The notes beneath the pieces are model-generated. The model made no database searches, was not told the DNA's origin, and worked only from the letters and a program-made list of their open reading frames with translations. This document shows positions 16,268 through 25,246 of a stretch of DNA of 64,000 nucleotides, piece by piece. Both the position numbers and the translations under genes were made by a program. Numbering within the stretch: the first letter of the stretch is position 1; each line of letters begins with the position of its first letter. Source of the DNA: Paracholeplasma morum (GTDB lineage Bacteria > Bacillota_I > Bacilli_A > Acholeplasmatales > UBA5453); the NCBI RefSeq assembly GCF_016907055.1, contig NZ_JAFBBG010000006.1, positions 29,245 to 93,244 on the forward strand. The letters run 5' to 3'.

Positions 16268-17206
16268 ATGAGAAAAGCATTAGCAGTATTAACCACGATG
16301 GTATCTGTAGTGATACTATCCGCATGTAACAATCAAAAATACGACATTGTTACATCCCTTTACCCACAATATGACATGGTGAGAACCATCGTGGGTGACA
16401 AAGATTTAACCTACACACTTCTACTTCCACCTGGGGTCGAAGCACATGGATTTGAACCAACCCCTAAACAAACAGGGTTAATTCAATCCTCAAAACTATT
16501 TATCTATACCTCAAAAGAGTTAGAGTTATGGGCAATCAATACCACCAACAAAGGTAAGGTAGTTGATTTAGAAGTTCTAACCGAAGAAACCCATGAAGCA
16601 GCTCATGGTACTGAAGAACATGACCACGAGGATGAACACGATCATGACCACGCGGAAACGCATGATGTTCACTATTGGGTGTCATTACATAAACAAATTC
16701 ATATGGTAGAAGCGATTTTACCCCTAATCATTGAATTAGACAGTAAAAACGAAGCTTACTACACAGAAAATGCTAACCAGTTAATTTCTGACATCCAAGC
16801 ACTTAGGGCATCGTTTATCACACTTGAAAACAAAGAAAGACCAATTTACTTTATCGGTCACAATGTCTTCTCCTCATTAAATGAAGAATACGGGCTCAAT
16901 ATTCAAAGTCTAACCGACTCATTCAGCCCGGACAGCGATCCAACGATTGAGCAAATCGGATCCATGATTGATGCGATTAAGGCTTCTGAATCGAGTTTTG
17001 TTTACTTTGATCCGTTCGAAAACGATGCCTTAGCTAAAACCATCAAGTCAGATTTAAAATCAAAATATGGTATCGATATTGAATTAAGACCACTAGAGAG
17101 TATGCATAATGTATCTAAAGAGCAATATAAAGCTAAAACATCTTTATTAGAACTTTGGCAAATCAATTATAATAATATTGTTCTTGAACTCCACAAGGAG
17201 GCATAA
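16268..17206 (+). CDS. znuA: Zinc ABC transporter substrate-binding lipoprotein
   Basis: Surface lipoprotein that captures Zn2+ and passes it to the ZnuBC importer. The 312 residues begin with a lipoprotein signal peptide (lipobox LSAC, Cys20). A His/Asp/Glu-rich loop (about residues 106-135, with EEHDHEDEHDHDHAETHD) follows, typical of zinc rather than manganese binders of the cluster A-I family. Likely metal ligands include the His in GVEAHGF, DVHYW and FIGHNVF. It is first in the operon behind a palindromic operator; AAGGAG lies 8-9 bases before the ATG. znuC begins one base after the stop. Confidence 0.95.
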   Translation: MRKALAVLTTMVSVVILSACNNQKYDIVTSLYPQYDMVRTIVGDKDLTYTLLLPPGVEAHGFEPTPKQTGLIQSSKLFIYTSKELELWAINTTNKGKVVDLEVLTEETHEAAHGTEEHDHEDEHDHDHAETHDVHYWVSLHKQIHMVEAILPLIIELDSKNEAYYTENANQLISDIQALRASFITLENKERPIYFIGHNVFSSLNEEYGLNIQSLTDSFSPDSDPTIEQIGSMIDAIKASESSFVYFDPFENDALAKTIKSDLKSKYGIDIELRPLESMHNVSKEQYKAKTSLLELWQINYNNIVLELHKEA

Positions 17207-17207
17207 T

Positions 17208-17867
17208 ATGCTAATTGAAGCCAAAAACATCTCTGTGCAATATGGTCATCAAGTCGTTTTAAACAACTTAACATTCCATGTAAACAAGGGAGATTACCTA
17301 AACATTATCGGGCCAAACGGGTCAGGTAAGACTACTTTAATCAAGATATTAACAGGGTTACAAAAACCGACATCAGGAGAAATCACACACGCAAGTGTGG
17401 TTTTTGGCTATCTGCCACAACACTTACGTGATGCAAATAAACTCCCTGTTACCGTTTATGAAGTATTAAGACATTCTAACTTAAAAAAATCTAGTGAACA
17501 AGAAATCGATTCTCTACTATCCATGATGTCCATTGAGAAACTGAAACACCAAAAAATGAGTAAACTCTCCGGTGGTGAGCAACAAAGGGTATACATTATC
17601 AGAGCACTTTTATCCAAGCCTGAATGTCTAATTCTAGATGAACCCACTTCTGCTTTAGATCCTAAATTTAGAAAATCCTTTTACGATTATATAGAAAAAC
17701 TTAATGATGAAGGATTGACCATCATCCACGTTACTCATGATTTAAGCGATGGTTTAAGACATGGATCCAAAATCTTAGAACTTGATCAAAGTTTAAAGTT
17801 CTTTGGAACCTTTGAGCAATATCAGCTCCAAGAACACAGGAAAGGGGCACACATTCATCATGTTTGA
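17208..17867 (+). CDS. znuC: Zinc ABC transporter ATPase
   Basis: Cytosolic ATPase of the zinc importer. It has 219 residues with Walker A GPNGSGKTTL (about residue 37), the signature LSGGEQQRV and Walker [13 protein letters not shown], then the H-loop THD. The open frame reaches back to 17178, but GGAGGCATAAT immediately precedes the ATG at 17208. The 3' end overlaps znuB by 8 bases, indicating coupled translation. The stop is TGA. Confidence 0.95.
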   Translation: MLIEAKNISVQYGHQVVLNNLTFHVNKGDYLNIIGPNGSGKTTLIKILTGLQKPTSGEITHASVVFGYLPQHLRDANKLPVTVYEVLRHSNLKKSSEQEIDSLLSMMSIEKLKHQKMSKLSGGEQQRVYIIRALLSKPECLILDEPTSALDPKFRKSFYDYIEKLNDEGLTIIHVTHDLSDGLRHGSKILELDQSLKFFGTFEQYQLQEHRKGAHIHHV

Positions 17868-18669
17868 GTTTCTACTTTGGCCTTTTGTAATAAGGGCACT
17901 TATCATTGGAATCATTTTAGCCTTATCAACAGCGATGATTTCGAATTTTCTTGTTAGTAACAATCAAAGCTTAATCGGCGATGGGTTAGCTCACATTAGT
18001 TTTACAGGAATAATCATTGGTGTTTTATTATCCAGTGAACCCACTGTATTCGCTTTACCTTTCGCAATTTTATCTGCGATACTCATCAAAACACTTATGA
18101 GAAATAAACTCATAGAGGGCGATACCGCGATTGGATTAGTCTCGTCCTCTGCGTTTGCAGTTGGTTTGATACTAATCTCCAAAAGCGATGGATTCAACCG
18201 CAGTGTTGAATCGATGCTAGTAGGATCAATGTTTTCTACCACTTGGACAGATATTATTTTAGCTCTAGCGGTGTTAGTGTTGGTGATTGGGTTTATTGTA
18301 AAGAGTTATTCAAAACTCATTTCGATAACTTTAGATGATCAATATGCAAAATTCACAGGGATTAAGATTGCGATATACGACTATGCTCTAGCCATCTTAA
18401 CCGCTACTGTAATCGTGATTGGGGTTAAAACCATTGGTACACTGTTAATTAGCGCATTCATTATCTTTCCTGCTGTTTCTTCAAACATGTTAGCCAAGAG
18501 TTTTAAGCAAATGTTTTTATATTCAATAATCATAAATATTACAATTACCGTGCTAGGCATCATTGGATCATACTTCCTAGAATTCCCAGCTGGTTCTACT
18601 ATTATTGTTTTCCATGCCATTTTATTCTTAATATTATATGTATTTACAAAACTGAAAGGACGTGAGTAA
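17860..18669 (+). CDS. znuB: Zinc ABC transporter permease
   Basis: Membrane channel of the importer, 269 residues with about seven to eight hydrophobic helices, of the ABC-3 permease family (MISNFLVSNNQSLIGDGLAH, GVKTIGTLLISAFIIFPA). The frame runs further upstream, but the chosen ATG at 17860 has AGGAAAGGGG before it and yields the usual family N-terminus. It overlaps znuC by 8 bases and is followed after 2 bases by the regulator gene. Confidence 0.95.
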   Translation: MFEFLLWPFVIRALIIGIILALSTAMISNFLVSNNQSLIGDGLAHISFTGIIIGVLLSSEPTVFALPFAILSAILIKTLMRNKLIEGDTAIGLVSSSAFAVGLILISKSDGFNRSVESMLVGSMFSTTWTDIILALAVLVLVIGFIVKSYSKLISITLDDQYAKFTGIKIAIYDYALAILTATVIVIGVKTIGTLLISAFIIFPAVSSNMLAKSFKQMFLYSIIINITITVLGIIGSYFLEFPAGSTIIVFHAILFLILYVFTKLKGRE

Positions 18670-18671
18670 TC

Positions 18672-19055
18672 GTGTTAAAAATGACTAAACAACGCAAACA
18701 ATTATTAAGTTTCTTACAATCTCAAAAAACGCCTTTATCAGCAGAAATGATTTATGCTAATATTCCGATGGGTTCTATGAATCTTTCTACCGTGTATAGA
18801 ACATTAGATTCATTTAAAGAACACGGGTTAGTAGATAAAACATTTTTAGATAATGTTGCCTATTATAAACTTGCAAGTAAAGACCATAAGCACTATATGG
18901 TTTGTATCGATTGTCATAAGATGTATGAAATGGATTGTCATTTTCATGGTTTAGCTGAAGAAGACGCTATAAAACATCATTTCACAGTGACTTCTCACGA
19001 CTTAACCGTTTATGGCTACTGTGAATCTTGTGTGAGTGCACACGTTCACTTTTAG
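18672..19055 (+). CDS. zur: Fur-family regulator, probable Zur
   Basis: Metal-dependent repressor of about 127 residues with a winged-helix N-terminus (LSAEMIYANIPMGSMNLSTVYRTL). A metal-sensing C-terminal domain has two CxxC pairs (CIDC and CESC, the structural zinc site) and several histidines (KHYM, FHG, KHHF, HVHF). Start is either GTG at 18672 or ATG at 18681. Its place as last gene of the zinc uptake operon and the palindrome over the operon promoter point to zinc-dependent autorepression. Fur-family membership is clear; the Zur specificity is inferred from context. Confidence 0.88.
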   Translation: MLKMTKQRKQLLSFLQSQKTPLSAEMIYANIPMGSMNLSTVYRTLDSFKEHGLVDKTFLDNVAYYKLASKDHKHYMVCIDCHKMYEMDCHFHGLAEEDAIKHHFTVTSHDLTVYGYCESCVSAHVHF

Positions 19056-19071
19056 AACCATATCAAAATAA

Positions 19072-19101
19072 AGCTCAAGGCGGAATGCCTTGAGCTCTTT
19101 T
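19072..19101. terminator. Bidirectional terminator between zur and the MarR gene
   Basis: Ten-bp stem AGCTCAAGGC/GCCTTGAGCT followed by CTTTTT on the plus strand and by TTTATTTT on the minus strand. It serves the convergent zur and ABC exporter-marR transcripts. Confidence 0.85.
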
Positions 19102-19526
19102 TATAGCGTTTGTGAGATTTTTCTTAAGATTTCTCTTAAAGTGATTCTTTCTTCAGTTGTTAAGACACTTAAGAGTTTATCCATCTCCATTTTATTAGTT
19201 TCTTTGAGTTCTTGGGCAATGATTGCCCCCTCTTTTGATAACTCTAAAATCTGTTGTTTGGATTCATCTGTTGTTCTCAACACAAGGTTTCTTTTGAGCA
19301 ACTCATTTAATGCACGCGAAGTGTTTGCTTTATCAACGCCTAAATGGTCCGAAAGTTCTTTGGCATTTAAGTTTTGATGACAGCCATGTAAAAACACCAA
19401 ATAATGAACATGTATTCTAGATAGTCCATATTTTTCTAAAACAGGGTCAGCGAAACTGTGAAGTTTCTTCATAAGTTTACCTAGATTTACAGGTACCATT
19501 GCTGCATCATTATGATTCGGTTGCAT
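19101..19526 (-). CDS. MarR-family transcriptional regulator
   Basis: A 141-residue winged-helix regulator: helical N-terminus, recognition region LNAKELSDHLGVDKANTSRA, wing DESKQQILELSKEG, and a C-terminal dimerisation helix. The frame runs back to 19577, but AAAGGAA lies before the ATG at 19526, which is chosen and overlaps the upstream ABC gene by 17 bases. It is the last gene of the exporter operon, whose promoter carries two copies of a 16-bp palindrome, so it most likely represses its own operon until an exported compound binds it. The ligand is unknown. Confidence 0.9.
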   Translation of the reverse strand: MQPNHNDAAMVPVNLGKLMKKLHSFADPVLEKYGLSRIHVHYLVFLHGCHQNLNAKELSDHLGVDKANTSRALNELLKRNLVLRTTDESKQQILELSKEGAIIAQELKETNKMEMDKLLSVLTTEERITLREILRKISQTL

Positions 19527-21336
19527 ATTGGTTTTTCCTTTCGAATTGCGATTGATATAGATTCGCATAGAATCCATTTTGATCCATTAAGGCGATATGA
19601 TTGCCTGATTCAATCACATCTCCATCTTTCATTACTAAGATGGTATCAGCATTCTTAATCGTTGAAAGTCTATGGGCAATCACAAAAGATGTTCTGCCTT
19701 TCATTAATCTATCCATTGCTTCTTGAATTAAGACTTCTGTACGTGTATCTACGCTTGAAGTCGCTTCATCAAGAATAAGCATTGGTGCATCAGTAACCAT
19801 GGCGCGGGCGATGGTCAAAAGTTGTCTTTGTCCTTGTGAAATACCAGATTCATCTGTGATTACATGATCATATCCGCCAGGCAATGATTGAATAAAGTGG
19901 TCAATATTCGCTAGTTTAGCCTTTTCTTGTACTTCTTCTTTAGTCGCCTTAGGATTACCATAACGTAAGTTATCGTAAATGGTTCCACTGAATAACCAAG
20001 CGTCTTGAAGAACCATACCAAATTGTTGATGGACCGCTTCACGTTTTAAATCGTGAATAGACATACCATCAATGATGATATCTCCATTATCAATTTCATA
20101 GAACTTCATTAAAAGGTTCACCAGTGTAGTCTTACCTGCGCCAGTTGGACCAACAATCGCAATCTTTTGACCGGCTTTAGCATCTAAACTAAAGTTTTTG
20201 ATGATTACTTGGTCTTTTACATATCCAAATTGAACATTTTTAAATGTGACATTACCGGAGGCATTTTCTACATCATTAGCTAGATTAGATTCATCAGCCA
20301 TCTCGGATTCACTTAAGAAATCAAAGACACGTTCAGAAGCTGCTGCAGCACTTTGAAGTTGCGTTAACGCTTGAGCTATTTGGCTCATCGGTTGAGTAAA
20401 ACGTCTGTTATATTGAATCATCGCAATAATATCCCCAATTTTAAGGGTTTTTTTTGCGGCTAATAAGCCACCAATAACGGATACTGCGATATAGGAAATA
20501 TTTCCTACAAATCCCATTAGAGGCATCATTAACCCTGATAGGAACTGGCTCTTATAAGCACTGGATTCAAGGGCGTCATTGTTCTCGTTAAATGGTTTAT
20601 CGATGGTATCTTTAGCCCCAAATACCTTAATTAATTGGTGTCCACTATAAACTTCTTCAATGTGTCCGTTTAGTGCACCCAATGTTTGTTGTTGAGCTCT
20701 AAAGTATTTACGTGAGTTTTTCATTATAATGCTAATAACTAAGAATGATAGTGGTAATGTGACAAATGCCACCAAAGTTAACAATGGTGAAATGGTAAGC
20801 ATCATAATCGCAATCCCAATCATCGATGTGACTGCAGTAATTAACTGGGTGATAGATTGGTTTAAAGCACTTGAAATGGTATCAACGTCATTCGTAACGA
20901 TCGATAAGACGTCCCCATAACTTCTCTTATCAAAGAAAGATAATGGCATACGGTTTATCTTTAATGAGATATCTTTACGTATTTTCTGACTAAAGCGTTG
21001 AGTCACCTTAGTTAAGATAAAGGATGTAACAATGTTAAACAAATAGCTTAATATGTATAAAACCAATAGAAGGATTGCAATACGGTTGAACCAATTCCAA
21101 TTGATTGCAGCAATCAAGGAACCGCCCTCAGGTCTAATCGAATCTTGAATATGGTTGGTCATTTCTCCAACCAGTTTTGGTCCAAGAATGTTGAATACCG
21201 TTGAAAATGCGGCGAACACCAATGCAATCACGATACCTTTATAGAACGGTTTCAACTCTTTGGTTAGTCTCTTTAGTGACTTTTTAAAGTTTTTTGGTTT
21301 TGCTTGTGCGCCACCATGTCCACCAGGTCTATACAT
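19510..21336 (-). CDS. ABC exporter subunit, multidrug/lipid type (second half-transporter)
   Basis: A 608-residue half-transporter: a six-helix membrane domain (about residues 40-330) followed by an ATPase domain. The ATPase domain has Walker A GPTGAGKTTLVN, a signature region ISQGQRQLL in place of the usual LSGGQ, and Walker B MLILDEATSSVD. The N-terminus contains a Gly/Pro/Lys-rich cytosolic segment. Start is the ATG at 21336 (AAGGAGG 10 bases upstream); it overlaps the partner gene by 8 bases. The pair resembles YheI/YheH or LmrCD-type heterodimers controlled by MarR regulators. Substrate unknown. Confidence 0.92.
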   Translation of the reverse strand: MYRPGGHGGAQAKPKNFKKSLKRLTKELKPFYKGIVIALVFAAFSTVFNILGPKLVGEMTNHIQDSIRPEGGSLIAAINWNWFNRIAILLLVLYILSYLFNIVTSFILTKVTQRFSQKIRKDISLKINRMPLSFFDKRSYGDVLSIVTNDVDTISSALNQSITQLITAVTSMIGIAIMMLTISPLLTLVAFVTLPLSFLVISIIMKNSRKYFRAQQQTLGALNGHIEEVYSGHQLIKVFGAKDTIDKPFNENNDALESSAYKSQFLSGLMMPLMGFVGNISYIAVSVIGGLLAAKKTLKIGDIIAMIQYNRRFTQPMSQIAQALTQLQSAAAASERVFDFLSESEMADESNLANDVENASGNVTFKNVQFGYVKDQVIIKNFSLDAKAGQKIAIVGPTGAGKTTLVNLLMKFYEIDNGDIIIDGMSIHDLKREAVHQQFGMVLQDAWLFSGTIYDNLRYGNPKATKEEVQEKAKLANIDHFIQSLPGGYDHVITDESGISQGQRQLLTIARAMVTDAPMLILDEATSSVDTRTEVLIQEAMDRLMKGRTSFVIAHRLSTIKNADTILVMKDGDVIESGNHIALMDQNGFYANLYQSQFERKNQYATES

Positions 21337-23101
21337 TTTGGAGTTCCTCCTTCGACAATTGTGAATATGCCATTTCTTGGTATACTTTGTTATTTTGTAA
21401 TAATTCTTTATGCGTACCAATTCCTACAGCTCTACCATTGTCTAAAACAACGATTTTATCTGCATTTAGGATGGTTCCGATTCTTTGCGCAACAATTAGA
21501 TTGATTGCGGATTTAGTCTTTTCTTTTAGGGCACTTCTTAATGCACGGTCAGTGTTATAGTCAAGTGCAGAGAATGAGTCATCAAAAATATATATTTTCG
21601 GATTTTTAACAATCGCTCTTGCAATCGATAGTCTTTGTCTTTGTCCCCCAGAGAAGTTTTTTCCCCCTTGAGACACTGAAGCATAAATACCATCTTCAAG
21701 ACGGTTTACGAAATTACGTGCTTGAGCTATTTCTAATGCTTCAAGGATTTCTTCTTCTGTCGCATCTTTCTTACCTAGCGATAAGTTAGAACGAATGGTA
21801 CCTGAGAACAACAATCCTTGTTGTGGAACATACCCAATCAAATCAAGCAAGTCTTTTTGCTTAACGTCTTTAATATTAATGCCATTGATTTTGATTTCCC
21901 CATTGGTTGTGTCAAAAAATCTTGGAATCAAGTTAATGATTGTTGATTTACCACTTCCAGTAGATCCAACAAATGCTACCGTTTCGCCTGCTTTAACTTC
22001 AAATGAAATGTGTTCTAGTACACATTCACTTGCCCCGGGATACTTAAAACAAACATTATCGAATTCAAGCGTAATTCTGTCATCTTTATTAATTGTCTTA
22101 GGATTAACAGGGTCTTTAATTTTTGGTTCTGTACTTAACACTTCCATAATACGTCTACCAGATACCGCCCCTCTTGGGACCATAATGAATAACATTGTAA
22201 GCATCATAAATGACATTAAGATTTGAAAACTGTAAATCGAGAATTGAGATTGAATCCCGATACCTTCATAAGGGTTTGCACCGAGTGCACCATCAAAGAT
22301 TAATGAGGCACCAATCCATGTGATGGCTAATGAAACGCCATTCATCACCAATTGCATACCTGGCATCATTAATTGCATCCCACGGTTAACAAATAAGTTA
22401 ACCCCAGTTAATTTCTTGTTTGCTTTTTCGAACTTAGAATGTTCATAACCTTCTGCATTATGGGCTCTAACCACTCTTAACCCCGTTAGATTCTCTCGGG
22501 TTACTAAGTTTAGTGAGTCATTTAAATCTTGTAAAACCTTGAATTTAGGGGTTACAAAGATGAATATTACACTGATCATTAGTACGACCCCAACCACCCC
22601 AGCAATTACCGGAAGGGTTAATGACAAATTGATATCTGTAATTTTCATGATTGCACGAATCGCAGTGATTGGCGCAGTAATTGCCAATCTAAGCATCACA
22701 ATCGTAACCATTTGTACTTGAGTAATATCGTTAGTCGATCTAGTGATTAATGAACTGGTTGAAAACTGATTGATCTCTTCAAGTGAGAACGAGTCAATTT
22801 TATCAAATAGACGTTTTCTTAAGTCCTTAACAAAATTCGCACCTATACGCGCCGAAATAAAATATACAACAATAAGTGAGGCAATTGAGATCAATGAGTA
22901 TCCTAACATTTCTAATCCATTTTGGAGGATTAACGATGTTTGTGCTTCTCCTGTACTGTTTGCTCTTCCTACTAATTCCACAATCACTCTCATATAATCC
23001 ACGAGTTTTAAATCAAACTCTACTTGAATGTATACAAGTCCAATGATTGCAACTATAAGTGGATAATACCACCATTTAAAATACTTAATTAGTTTAATCA
23101 T
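21329..23101 (-). CDS. ABC exporter subunit, multidrug/lipid type (first half-transporter)
   Basis: A 590-residue half-transporter with six N-terminal membrane helices. The ATPase domain has Walker A GSTGSGKSTIIN, signature FSGGQRQRLSIAR and a Walker B of the form IYIFDDSFSALD, where the catalytic glutamate after the Walker B aspartate is replaced by Asp-Ser. That makes this nucleotide site probably degenerate, as in one half of many heterodimeric exporters. It is first in the exporter-marR operon; AAGGAG lies 7 bases before the ATG, and the regulated promoter is at 23141-23170. Confidence 0.92.
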   Translation of the reverse strand: MIKLIKYFKWWYYPLIVAIIGLVYIQVEFDLKLVDYMRVIVELVGRANSTGEAQTSLILQNGLEMLGYSLISIASLIVVYFISARIGANFVKDLRKRLFDKIDSFSLEEINQFSTSSLITRSTNDITQVQMVTIVMLRLAITAPITAIRAIMKITDINLSLTLPVIAGVVGVVLMISVIFIFVTPKFKVLQDLNDSLNLVTRENLTGLRVVRAHNAEGYEHSKFEKANKKLTGVNLFVNRGMQLMMPGMQLVMNGVSLAITWIGASLIFDGALGANPYEGIGIQSQFSIYSFQILMSFMMLTMLFIMVPRGAVSGRRIMEVLSTEPKIKDPVNPKTINKDDRITLEFDNVCFKYPGASECVLEHISFEVKAGETVAFVGSTGSGKSTIINLIPRFFDTTNGEIKINGINIKDVKQKDLLDLIGYVPQQGLLFSGTIRSNLSLGKKDATEEEILEALEIAQARNFVNRLEDGIYASVSQGGKNFSGGQRQRLSIARAIVKNPKIYIFDDSFSALDYNTDRALRSALKEKTKSAINLIVAQRIGTILNADKIVVLDNGRAVGIGTHKELLQNNKVYQEMAYSQLSKEELQNV

Positions 23102-23118
23102 ACATGCGCTCCTTACCT

Positions 23119-23172
23119 AGTTGATTAGTCAACTCGACATATTATAACCCTAGACGAGTTGATTAGTCAACT
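23119..23172 (-). promoter_or_regulatory. Promoter with twin MarR-type operators
   Basis: Two identical copies of the palindrome AGTTGATTAGTCAACT (23119-23134 and 23157-23172), centres 38 bp apart, flank the -10 box TATAAT (23141-23146) on the minus strand. The -35 box TTGACT (23165-23170, spacer 18) is inside the upstream copy, and the downstream copy covers the start region. This is the layout expected for tight repression by the MarR protein encoded at the end of the operon. Confidence 0.85.
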
Positions 23173-23181
23173 ACAATGCGT

Positions 23182-23210
23182 AAAAAAAGATCACATTCTA
23201 AATTGTGACC
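23182..23210 (-). terminator. Intrinsic terminator after the 132-aa membrane protein gene
   Basis: Minus-strand stem GGTCACAAT/ATGTGATC (one G-T-type mismatch allowed) followed by seven Ts. It lies between the small membrane gene and the exporter promoter. Confidence 0.8.
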
Positions 23211-23236
23211 CATTTTTCTCTAGATTATGGTTTTTT

Positions 23237-23635
23237 TTACTTATTTTTTTGAAGGGTTCCAACACCAAGATAAACGCCAAACAACCCCGACAACGAGATT
23301 AACACACCGGTTGCAATCTCAAGATATTGCTTTAGATTTGCATCTAATTGTAACCCAGAAATCAATATGCTAATGATTAGTGCTGCAGATACAGAATACA
23401 AGCTCAATTTGATTTGTTTAATCTCTTTATCTGTAACAACCACTAATAAATCTTTAGGAGTTTTATAATAGAAAAATAGACCAATTCCTAAAATGACTAA
23501 TAATAGAACTAACTCAACGATTGAATAAACCAAACTACTATCAATAAGTGATTTAATGATGGTATCTAGTCCATAAAAAAAGAAAAATCCAAATACACCT
23601 AGTTGCAAAACCACACTTCTTTTATACGTTTGCAT
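23237..23635 (-). CDS. Unknown small membrane protein
   Basis: Not recognised. A 132-residue protein with four hydrophobic segments (roughly residues 10-28, 35-55, 77-95 and 105-122), separated by short charged loops (YKTPKDLLVVVTDKEIKQIK). The ATG at 23635 is preferred because AGAGGTG lies 7 bases before it; a GTG three codons earlier is part of that ribosome binding site. It is a single-gene unit with its own terminator. Nothing in the neighbourhood (coaD divergent, ABC exporter downstream) indicates its role. Confidence 0.7.
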   Translation of the reverse strand: MQTYKRSVVLQLGVFGFFFFYGLDTIIKSLIDSSLVYSIVELVLLLVILGIGLFFYYKTPKDLLVVVTDKEIKQIKLSLYSVSAALIISILISGLQLDANLKQYLEIATGVLISLSGLFGVYLGVGTLQKNK

Positions 23636-23730
23636 GAAACTCACCTCTTGAAAATAATTTTAACATATTTTTCCCAATTATCTATGAATAATGAAAATTA
23701 TGTTATACTTTAAGTAAAGGTAGTGATGAA

Positions 23731-24228
23731 ATGAGTAAAGCCGTTTATGCAGGTTCTTTTGACCCAATTACATTGGGACATCTAGACATTATGACTCGTG
23801 CAGCAAAGCAATTTGAGATTTTATACGTTTTAGTAACTGAAAACGTGGAAAAGTATCCTATTTTTTCTGCTGATGATCGTGTAAGAATGATTAAGAAGGT
23901 AACTGCTCAAATTCCAAACATATTTGTATCCAAGACAAATGATTTAGTTGTTAGATTCGCAGAAAAACATGGGGCTACGACATTAATTCGTGGTCTAAGA
24001 AATGTGAAAGACTTCGAAAATGAAATTGCACTCTATCATTTCAACAGAAATTTAAACCAGAATATCGAAACCATTATATTATTCCCATCCTACAAACATA
24101 CTTATGTTTCCAGTTCAGCAATTAAGGAACTGGTAACCTATAATGCAGACATATCTATGTATGTGCCACATGAAATCCACGATGAGATTCTTCTAGGCAT
24201 AAAAAACTTTGTTCAATCATCAAAATAA
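23731..24228 (+). CDS. coaD: Phosphopantetheine adenylyltransferase
   Basis: Penultimate step of coenzyme A synthesis: 4'-phosphopantetheine plus ATP gives dephospho-CoA. The 165 residues show the nucleotidyltransferase motif GSFDPITLGHLDIM with its GH pair (about residues 8-20), IRGLRNVKDFENE, and YVSSSAIKEL in place of the usual SSSxVRE motif. A single gene, divergent from the membrane protein gene. The gap after it (24229-24329) shows no convincing terminator for this strand other than the hairpin at 24330-24350. Confidence 0.96.
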   Translation: MSKAVYAGSFDPITLGHLDIMTRAAKQFEILYVLVTENVEKYPIFSADDRVRMIKKVTAQIPNIFVSKTNDLVVRFAEKHGATTLIRGLRNVKDFENEIALYHFNRNLNQNIETIILFPSYKHTYVSSSAIKELVTYNADISMYVPHEIHDEILLGIKNFVQSSK

Positions 24229-24329
24229 GCTGTGATCCTTTTGGATAAACAACTTTTTTTGTATAACTGCGGAAAGTCCTTCTAAAACATTAATGACTTG
24301 ACACAATGATCAAATTAAATGAGAAAAAA

Positions 24330-24350
24330 AACAACAGTGGCGCTGTTGTT
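24330..24350. terminator. Bidirectional terminator between coaD and the HAD gene
   Basis: Stem AACAACAG/CTGTTGTT flanked by ATTTTTAT on the plus side and by TTTTTTCTC on the minus side. It sits between convergent genes. Confidence 0.8.
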
Positions 24351-24354
24351 ATTT

Positions 24355-25131
24355 TTATAGTAAGTTTAGTTTTAAAGCTGCTTCGTATAACCCATCTTCT
24401 GCGATGTGTTTTGTTACAAACGTAGCTTTAGATTTTAATGTTTGGCTTTTTGAGTTCCCCATCGCAACGCCAATATCAGCCATTTCAATCATTTCAACAT
24501 CATTCTCACCATCACCAAAGACGATGACTTTATCTGCGCCAATTAATGACTTAATTTGCGAAATCGCCTCACCTTTTGAGACGTTTTTAGAAACTAAATC
24601 TGCACCATCTTTATGCCAAGGGAAAAGCTTAATCTCTGGGAATTTAGATTTAAATTGATCAAACAAAGCCTGAGATTTACCGAATATCCATATTTGATAG
24701 ACATCGTTGTTCAAATAAAACAAAGGATCAATCATTGGAATTGGCATTTGATAGTCTTTCAATGAGCGTCTAACAACGTCATCCAGCTTCGTAATAACAT
24801 GTCTATCTTTGCCGATAAAACCAATGCCTAAATCTATTCGATTGGCAAACTCTAGTACACGCTCGCATGCATCTTTAGGAAGAGGATTACCATAGACAAA
24901 AAGATCATCTTGATAGGCAACGGCCCCGTTGATGAGAATTCTAACCTTAAATAAATCCTTTATGTCTGAAATAGCATCTAGTTGTTCTCCACTACGTCCT
25001 GTAGCTAGCCCTAAGATGTATCTGTCGTCTTTTGCTAGGTTTTGAATCATTTTTATCGTATTTTTTGGTATGGATTGAGACTCATTATCGAATAGAGTAC
25101 CATCCACATCAAAGAATAATGCTGTTTTCAT
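24355..25131 (-). CDS. Cof-type HAD-family phosphatase
   Basis: A 258-residue haloacid dehalogenase-superfamily hydrolase of the Cof/YidA class, which dephosphorylates sugar phosphates, nucleotides or flavin precursors. Motif I is FFDVDGTLFDN (the nucleophile Asp within the first 12 residues), motif II TGRSGEQ, motif III lysine in the KGEAI region, and motif IV VFGDGENDVEMI. A C2-type cap lies in the middle. It is a single gene convergent with coaD. The actual substrate cannot be read from sequence. Confidence 0.9.
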   Translation of the reverse strand: MKTALFFDVDGTLFDNESQSIPKNTIKMIQNLAKDDRYILGLATGRSGEQLDAISDIKDLFKVRILINGAVAYQDDLFVYGNPLPKDACERVLEFANRIDLGIGFIGKDRHVITKLDDVVRRSLKDYQMPIPMIDPLFYLNNDVYQIWIFGKSQALFDQFKSKFPEIKLFPWHKDGADLVSKNVSKGEAISQIKSLIGADKVIVFGDGENDVEMIEMADIGVAMGNSKSQTLKSKATFVTKHIAEDGLYEAALKLNLL

Positions 25132-25246
25132 AATATCACCTGTTGTATTTTACCATTTATTTATGCAATACTCTATGAATTTGTGTCGTTTTAATGTAAA
25201 ATAGATTTAAAGTTACCGCGATATCCTGACTGAGGAGGATTACAAT

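Noticed and set aside
17803..17859. Upstream extension of znuB inside znuC
   Set aside because: The extra 19 residues are out of family, and a ribosome binding site precedes the internal ATG at 17860.
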